In this document: piece after piece, positions 41,595-46,511 of the stretch
How the letters are laid out: the number at the start of each line of letters is the position of its first letter
Numbering within the stretch: position 1 is the stretch's first letter
Assembly: GCA_020434585.1 (NCBI GenBank)
Contig: JAGRAN010000036.1
Location: 1-46,511 of the forward strand
DNA length: 46,511 nt
Direction of reading: 5' to 3'
Origin: Bdellovibrionales bacterium
GTDB taxonomy: Bacteria; Bdellovibrionota_C; UBA2361; SZUA-149; JAGRAN01
Notes under the pieces: model-generated
The model's input: only the letters and a program-made list of their open reading frames with translations
What the model was told of the DNA's origin: nothing
The model's database searches: none
Position numbers and translations under genes: made by a program

Positions 41595-42758
41595 TTAGTC
41601 ACCATCATTTTCGTTGAAGCTAATTGCCACACCAAGTTCGGACGCTAGGTCGTCAAGAAAGAGACGGGTCAAGTCAGCAGCTTCTGACGCAAGCTGCTCC
41701 GCCTGTCCGCGACTCCCGTTCTGTGACGCCGCCTCTAATGAGCCAGCCAGCGAATTAGCTCGAGATTCTACAGAGCTGATCTTTTGGAGGATCCGATTAT
41801 TTAGATCTGTTCGTCCGCGCTCGACCAATACGTCGTCGAAACCAAAGCCATCGCCTCCTGTATAGAAACGTCTCAGCCCGATCATATTTTGCGCGATGTT
41901 TTTCCCCGATGTCTGACTCCTTGGTGATTCAAACTGGGAAGGTTGCGCATTGGCTGAGCTGCTCCCAAGAGGGGAGGTTAGCTTCTGAATCCGCACAAGC
42001 GAAGCAGCGCCGGCCATTTCATTAACGAGCTCCTCTATTGCGAATTGCTCTGACGGGAAGCGTTGGCTGCCAAGGCCTGCTCCGGCAAGTTCGTTAACGT
42101 ATCCGGCACCGGCAGGATCCCACTCATAGACGGTCGAATCCATGACAGAGCGAATGTTGCCAGCAGCAGCATTAAGAATGTCACAGCGACGCGGCTCTGA
42201 ACTAATTTCAGTAGGGGCGTTTGAGGAAAAAAGAATATACTCGATTGTCGGTAGGCCTTGCGCAGCAACGCTTTCGTTTACAATCGAGGCAGATGTAACA
42301 GGATCTGCTCCCGCAAGCAGTCGGTCGGTTGATCTTACGACATTATTGTTGTTGTCGGGGAAAAATTGAATTCGCAATTCACCATTATCGCGTCCGATTG
42401 GTCCGAACTGAATCAAAGCAATTTGCATCCATGCATCCATTGCGGCGCGCCAAGCGTTCCTGGCGGCAGCTAGATTGCTTCCATCTGGTGTTGTGCACAG
42501 TGTCGAAAGCGCTGACTGCATTGCAGCGAAACTTCCGGAGGCAGCCTGGTATCCTGGGAAAATTACTCCGTTTGCCGCTTGGTACAAGAGCTTGAAGCTG
42601 CTCGAGGATTCGGCGGTTGGAGGGTTAACTTCGATTGCGGTAGAAACGCTTCCGCCCGTAGTGGTCGACGGACCTCCTTCTCCTCCGCCCCCGCCTCCAG
42701 AACAGGATGCCAAACCTAAAAAACAACAACAAACAAAGGCTTTCTTTATACTTTGCAT
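41595..42758 (-). CDS. Imelysin-family lipoprotein (variant motif)
   Basis: 387 residues. Lipobox LGLASCSGGG, then a long Gly/Ser linker and an all-helical imelysin domain: AMQSALSTLCTTPDGSNLAA, ARNAWRAAMDAWMQIALIQF, and GLPTIEYILFSS near residue 170, where the canonical GxHxxE is changed (Pro-Thr in place of His). Imelysin proteins act in the periplasm in iron handling. Strong AGGAG eight bases before the ATG. Second imelysin of the operon; the canonical one is at 44250-45584. Confidence 0.88.
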   Translation of the reverse strand: MQSIKKAFVCCCFLGLASCSGGGGGGEGGPSTTTGGSVSTAIEVNPPTAESSSSFKLLYQAANGVIFPGYQAASGSFAAMQSALSTLCTTPDGSNLAAARNAWRAAMDAWMQIALIQFGPIGRDNGELRIQFFPDNNNNVVRSTDRLLAGADPVTSASIVNESVAAQGLPTIEYILFSSNAPTEISSEPRRCDILNAAAGNIRSVMDSTVYEWDPAGAGYVNELAGAGLGSQRFPSEQFAIEELVNEMAGAASLVRIQKLTSPLGSSSANAQPSQFESPRSQTSGKNIAQNMIGLRRFYTGGDGFGFDDVLVERGRTDLNNRILQKISSVESRANSLAGSLEAASQNGSRGQAEQLASEAADLTRLFLDDLASELGVAISFNENDGD

Positions 42759-42777
42759 TACTCAACTCCTCACTCAC

Positions 42778-44154
42778 TCACAAACTTCGAATAAATTTAA
42801 TCAAGTCTTCGCGTTCTTTCTTACTGAAGTTGCTATATGCCTTGAAGGCCTGCTTAGCCTCTCCGTCGTGCCACAGAATTGCTTCCTCAATTGAGCGGGC
42901 CCGTCCATCGTGCAGGTACGCAGCCCTGGGGTTTACGCGCTCTACTAGGCCAATGCCCCACAGGGGAGTACTGCGCCATTCGCGTCCTTCGGCCTGGTGT
43001 TCAGTTACGCCGTCGGCTAGACCTTCACCCATGTCGTGCAGTAGAAAATCGCTGTAAGGAAAAATCTTTAAGCTTGAAAATTCGACTAAAGTCGCATCGC
43101 TGCGTGTGGTAAATGAAGGGACATGGCAAGCGCTACACCCAGCAGTATTGAAGAGCTGACTGCCTCGCAACGCTTCCGCAGGTTGCATTTTGCGATTTTC
43201 TGGGACTCCTAAGAGCTTAACATAGTAAGCTACAGCGTTTAGAATCTGATCATCAATCTCAATGTTATCTGGTTTGGATGTTCGCCGTGCCGTTTCTAGG
43301 CAGTTTAGCTGCTTGGGTGCGCACGTTTCTGATGGAAAAATATTGCTGGTTATACCAATGTCATTGCGAAACGCATCCGCACTCTGTTGTAAAATGCTTG
43401 GTTGGGATGCTTTGTAGCCAAAGCGTCCAAGTTTACTTGACCCTCCCGCTATGTCAGGCACTAAGTTTGCCTTGCCGGATATTCCATCTCCGTCGCTGTC
43501 ATCAACATCTTCACGGCTGCGAATGTCATCTTCAGCGATTTCTTCGACTAACCCTAGGCCAATTAGCGTCGGACCGACGCGGGAGGATATCGCCGTTTTT
43601 GGGTCAAGTTCGCCGTATCGAAGTTCGGTAACGTAATACTTGGGCCGTCTGAGTTCAACTTTTGTGCCGTCAGCGAGTAACACAATGCGGTTTTCATACT
43701 GGACGGAAGCTTTGCCTTCGCCGACAAAACTTAAGCCGTGACCGCTCTGCTCTAGCCCGATGCTGCGCGGTTGAAGCTGCTTGCCGTAGATCGGGTCTCC
43801 TGATTTGCCGAGAGCCAGCTTGATAACGGAGGAATCTACCAGCGGACCCGGCCCCTGCGGGGCGTCGCCCCTTCCTCCTTTCACGTGACAGCCTTTACAA
43901 GTGTTTACGTTGAAAAGCGGACCTAGACCGTCGCGGACGCTGGTCGAAGCTGGCGCAGGGACCCAGGGGAGTTCGAAAAACGATCTACCGATATGAAAGG
44001 TTTTCAGCTTGTGTAATTCGATATTGGCTGCGGGGCGGTTGAGTCGCAGCGGTTTGCGTAGAGGAACCGTCGCTTCTCCAGCGGGGGACGCCGCAGCCGG
44101 AATTGAGACCATCATTATCGGCGCTAACAGCAAATGTATAATCCTTTTTTTCAC
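42778..44154 (-). CDS. Di-haem c-type cytochrome, DUF1111 thiol oxidoreductase-like
   Basis: 458 residues, GTG start. Signal peptide (IMMVSIPAAASPA). Two haem-c sites: TCKGCH at residues 85-90 and GCSACH near 337-341. Family segments: RDGLGPLFNVNTCKGCHVKG, LRRPKYYVTELRYGELDPKT, RVGPTLIGLGLVEEI, PLWGIGLVERVNPRAAYLHD and GRARSIEEAILWHDGEAKQA. It is a periplasmic member of the di-haem oxidoreductase group, found with imelysins in iron-uptake loci, where a role in Fe redox is proposed. 96 bp after the first imelysin gene, with a hairpin between. Confidence 0.93.
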   Translation of the reverse strand: MKKRIIHLLLAPIMMVSIPAAASPAGEATVPLRKPLRLNRPAANIELHKLKTFHIGRSFFELPWVPAPASTSVRDGLGPLFNVNTCKGCHVKGGRGDAPQGPGPLVDSSVIKLALGKSGDPIYGKQLQPRSIGLEQSGHGLSFVGEGKASVQYENRIVLLADGTKVELRRPKYYVTELRYGELDPKTAISSRVGPTLIGLGLVEEIAEDDIRSREDVDDSDGDGISGKANLVPDIAGGSSKLGRFGYKASQPSILQQSADAFRNDIGITSNIFPSETCAPKQLNCLETARRTSKPDNIEIDDQILNAVAYYVKLLGVPENRKMQPAEALRGSQLFNTAGCSACHVPSFTTRSDATLVEFSSLKIFPYSDFLLHDMGEGLADGVTEHQAEGREWRSTPLWGIGLVERVNPRAAYLHDGRARSIEEAILWHDGEAKQAFKAYSNFSKKEREDLIKFIRSL

Positions 44155-44183
44155 AACTAAACTTATTTTTATAAACTGAGAAA

Positions 44184-44213
44184 CGGCCGCACGGTAAATT
44201 CACCGTACGGCCG
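44184..44213 (-). other. Intra-operon hairpin between imelysin and cytochrome genes
   Basis: Arms 44184-44195 and 44202-44213 pair at 11 of 12 positions around a 6-base loop. In the direction of transcription only TTTC follows, so termination would be weak. It may tune expression between first and second genes by mRNA processing or partial termination. Confidence 0.5.
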
Positions 44214-44249
44214 CTTTCAGAGTTTGTTTGAGTGAGTGAGTCTTATCGA

Positions 44250-45584
44250 CTAAAGTTGAAACTCCTCCGTATCCTGATCTAGTTCGCCGGCTGTGAGTCC
44301 CAACGCGTTGATGACGTTTTCGATTGACTGAGTTTGAGCAATTAAGCTGTTGATTGCCGCAGTAATGTTAGGTTCTGTAGGGCCGTCCTGAATCTGATTG
44401 TCAAATGGAACTCCAGACTTTGCGCGAGAATCGATCCTACCCATGTTGTCTGCAGTTGCCTGCAGCGCAGCGCGGAGATTTTCGGCGTTCGCACCCAGCC
44501 CCTGTGCGACTAGGTAGTCATCGATTCCTGCTCCACTAACAACGCTATTATCTGCTCGAACATAATTACCCAAAAAGGAATTCTGTACGCCTTTGGCGTT
44601 AAGCAAAATATCTCGGTGGGTATTGTCCGAAAAACAAGAGTGTTCATCCTCCTGGGAGTTCGTGACGAGCGCGATGTTGATACGCTCGCCAGCAAGTTCG
44701 CCGAAGCTGAGCCGTCCCATACCTTCTAAAATCAATGTGAGTGATGCGTCGCCGCCTGCAGTAAACGAAGCATAGTGTGGACCGGTGTTAGGATCCCACT
44801 GCGCAACCACAGCCGACAGGTCTTCAATCAGTGCTTGAACCGCTGCAAGTAGGTATTCTCCACGCCTGGTGCAGTGTCCGTTTGTGCAGCCTGCGTCTTC
44901 CGGCAGATAGTCGGTATAGGAGCGGTGACCAGGCGTGTTGTCGCGACCTGCGAGACCAGAGGTGCCATCTGCATTGAGGTCCTGGCCCCAGAGCAGAAAT
45001 TCAATTGCATGATAACCAGAGAATACATTCCCTTCGTCCCCGTCGAGTTCGTTTAAATCGCGCAGCATTTGCGGCGTGATTGATGGAAAGGCAGCAGTGT
45101 CAGCAATTATGTTGCTGCTAATTCCGCTAACGGGGATGCCAGCACCGCTTTCGCCGTCCACTTCCATGACGTAGTCAATTCGAGCTTCGTTGAGTGGCCA
45201 AGCGTTTATACTACCTTCTCCTCCACCATTTTCCTGAAGCTGGTCGATGGGTCCCTCGCGGAAGCGGTAGACCTCCGTTTGTCCGTACGGCTCGCGTGCA
45301 GTGAGCCAGGCATTTTTGGCTGCTGCCAGGGTGGCCTCTGAAGGATTTGAAACTAAGACCTGGAGTGCTGATTGGAGTGCCTGAGCTGTTATCAGCGAAT
45401 CTTGGTACGCTGCAAACGCAATGAGTGCATTTGTCTTGAGAACATTTTCGAGTGTCGGTTCCTCTCCGGCAGCTAAATTATTTTCGCTGCTGCCTCCGCC
45501 GCTGCTTCCGCCGCAGGCAATTGCAAACGAGATGGCACCGAATGCGCAGAACGCACTAAACTTTTTTGATCCTCGACCTAGCAT
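44250..45584 (-). CDS. Imelysin-family lipoprotein (canonical GxHxxE)
   Basis: 444 residues. Lipobox ISFAIACGGSS and linker, then an all-helical imelysin domain: KNAWLTAREPYGQTEVYRF, EGSINAWPLNEARIDYVME, and the canonical GYHAIEFLLWGQDLNADGTS near residue 190 that carries the His/Glu metal site. Also NTPGHRSYTDYLPEDAGC and SFGELAGERINIAL. Periplasmic or outer-membrane iron-related protein, first gene of the operon. AAGGG precedes the ATG. Confidence 0.92.
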   Translation of the reverse strand: MLGRGSKKFSAFCAFGAISFAIACGGSSGGGSSENNLAAGEEPTLENVLKTNALIAFAAYQDSLITAQALQSALQVLVSNPSEATLAAAKNAWLTAREPYGQTEVYRFREGPIDQLQENGGGEGSINAWPLNEARIDYVMEVDGESGAGIPVSGISSNIIADTAAFPSITPQMLRDLNELDGDEGNVFSGYHAIEFLLWGQDLNADGTSGLAGRDNTPGHRSYTDYLPEDAGCTNGHCTRRGEYLLAAVQALIEDLSAVVAQWDPNTGPHYASFTAGGDASLTLILEGMGRLSFGELAGERINIALVTNSQEDEHSCFSDNTHRDILLNAKGVQNSFLGNYVRADNSVVSGAGIDDYLVAQGLGANAENLRAALQATADNMGRIDSRAKSGVPFDNQIQDGPTEPNITAAINSLIAQTQSIENVINALGLTAGELDQDTEEFQL

Positions 45585-45926
45585 TTTGTTGCCCTTTTAA
45601 CTCTTGAATTAGACCCAACGCTTAACTTGCGTTGCATAATGGCCGCAGTAGTTACATTCGTACTGCTTGGTATGTCAAGCAACAAAGGTAGCCCTGAAGC
45701 AAAAAATTGAAATACCGAGTTTTAGTGGTAAATCCTTTCAAATCAGTCGTTTAGCTGCACGCGAGTACGAACAACGAAAAATCAATCAAGAACGGGCACA
45801 TGGCGTTGTGCATGGCAGATATGGAGTTGCATAACCGAGTTTGAAGTTGGTAGAGCTAATTGCACTTTGCTATAGCAAGCAAAAGATAGGTATGTAGATT
45901 TTCGATACTCGCTGAGGTGGTCAGAT
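45585..45926. promoter_or_regulatory. Divergent gap with direct repeats upstream of the iron operon
   Basis: 342 bp without a gene. AACGC/GCGTT forms a small hairpin in the likely imelysin leader (about 45618-45636). ACCGAGTTTTAGTGGTA (from 45714) recurs as ACCGAGTTTGAAGTTGGTA (from 45834), exactly 120 bp apart. I looked for a Fur box (GATAAT-type inverted repeat) and did not find a good one. Confidence 0.35.
45868..45897 (+). promoter_or_regulatory. Perfect 12-bp palindrome over a candidate promoter
   Basis: TTGCTATAGCAA (45868-45879) is a perfect palindrome. Its left half can serve as a -35 (TTGCTA) with TATGTA at 45892-45897 as -10, 18 bp apart, 30 bp before the gene at 45927. An operator over a -35 would suit repression. 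Confidence 0.35.
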
Positions 45927-46475
45927 ATGTTTACGCAAGACGAAATCGCCTTTTACGGCTTCTTCAACAACGGCAAGCATCTGTTGGACGAATTTCGTTC
46001 ACTGCTAACTCAGCCGATGCTGTCGATGCGCGGACTTTCACAATTTGAGCTTATCGTGTTGGAAAGCGATATCACTGTCACCTTTCGAAGGAGTGTGCAG
46101 TCTGCGTTACACGAACTTCCGTGGTGTCATTTCTGGGGAGATTGTGATGCGCGCGAGCCTTCTACGGGGTTTGACGAAAGGTCAGGGCAGCAGGTTGAGC
46201 AGCTAACCTTTACGACCCGGCCCTTTCAGCTGGTTAAGCATTTCTTTACCTGCTGTGAGCGCCCGTCTCCAGCGGCCGCAGTGCTAGTATGCCTTCCAGA
46301 AAACTTGGCAAATCGCTTAAATGAAGTATTGCACGAACTCGCTTACGAAAAGCGAATGATGATGGCAGATTTGTTTCTCTTTGAGCTCGAACGAGCCCTG
46401 TTGGATTCGGCCGTTGAAGTTTTTCGTCCGAGCGCTTTCCAAGGGACGTCCCTAGGGCCTCGCGTGCTAATGTGA
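45927..46475 (+). CDS. Hypothetical protein
   Basis: 182 residues, soluble, no signal peptide, no recognised family. It shows a helical start (DEIAFYGFFNNGKHLLDEFR), FELIVLESDITVTFRRSVQS, and a C-terminal helical part RLNEVLHELAYEKRMMMADL, FLFELERALLDSAVEV. Several Cys and His (WCHFWGDCDAR, FTCCERP) are scattered without a clear metal motif. GAGGTGG precedes the ATG at good distance, so the start is credible. The gap to the window end holds nothing. Confidence 0.65.
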   Translation: MFTQDEIAFYGFFNNGKHLLDEFRSLLTQPMLSMRGLSQFELIVLESDITVTFRRSVQSALHELPWCHFWGDCDAREPSTGFDERSGQQVEQLTFTTRPFQLVKHFFTCCERPSPAAAVLVCLPENLANRLNEVLHELAYEKRMMMADLFLFELERALLDSAVEVFRPSAFQGTSLGPRVLM

Positions 46476-46511
46476 TTGGTTGGTTTGTCCTGGATGTTGG
46501 GCATCTGCTTG

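Noticed and set aside
45585..45680. Fur box upstream of the imelysin operon
   Set aside because: No GATAAT-type inverted repeat of acceptable quality.
1..46511. CRISPR arrays, tRNA or rRNA genes, insertion sequences, integrase or relaxase
   Set aside because: I looked for regularly spaced repeats, tRNA-like cloverleaf ends, transposase and tyrosine-recombinase motifs and found none I could support.

Overview
The window comes from the chromosome of a diderm (Gram-negative) bacterium of moderate G+C (genes I counted by hand run about 42-52%). It has lipoproteins with clear lipoboxes, periplasmic c-type cytochromes, a LytM peptidase and the futalosine route to menaquinone. I cannot name the taxon. 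The gene mix would suit a deltaproteobacterium-like or Bdellovibrio/Oligoflexus-like lineage, but that is a guess.

Layout. 1-2.6 kb: futalosine hydrolase (mqnB), an ECF sigma factor with a strong terminator, and purC. 2.6-13.3 kb: two paralogous small pilin-like genes (2609-3007 and 9664-10050) with envelope genes between and after them: a membrane spermidine-synthase-like protein, a GT39-like glycosyltransferase, an HTTM-DCC fusion, an SGNH hydrolase and two tandem polytopic paralogues. 13.3-25.8 kb (minus strand): a type IV secretion (T4SS) gene block. Read in its own direction it runs: a periplasmic protein, TraL, TraE, TraK, TraB, TraV, a DotD-like lipoprotein, TraC, two more small lipoproteins, a membrane-anchored protein, a PH-domain membrane protein, a coiled-coil/SH3 protein and an M23 peptidase. 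26.2-30.8 kb (plus strand, divergent): a large membrane protein with a possible DotM-like segment, and a TraD/DotL-type coupling ATPase. No relaxase, VirB11 ATPase, VirB6/TraG or TraF/H/N/U/W gene is visible.

31-37 kb: a small unknown gene, a TPR protein, then a tight menaquinone operon: ubiE/menG, ubiX, an MqnE-like protein lacking the radical-SAM cysteines, and an MqnA-MqnC fusion. 37.3-38.0 kb: a segment with foreign composition, bounded by two strong hairpins and holding an 80-residue ORF at about 68% G+C. 38-40.3 kb: selU (mnmH), and divergently a DinB-like gene directly followed by an orphan Cap15-like CBASS effector. 40.3-45.6 kb (minus strand): an imelysin-type iron operon (imelysin, di-haem DUF1111 protein, second imelysin, DUF1513 Tat protein) ending with a 40-residue Cys/Lys-rich small gene. 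The last gene (45927-46475) is unrecognised.

Best candidate for an undescribed system: the stripped-down F-like T4SS with two dispersed pilins, a DotD-like secretin-domain lipoprotein, a possible DotM-like partner for the coupling ATPase, a PH-domain protein and a cell-wall peptidase, with no DNA-processing gene. It looks built to move protein, or to act in contact or uptake, more than to conjugate. That reading is inference from gene content.
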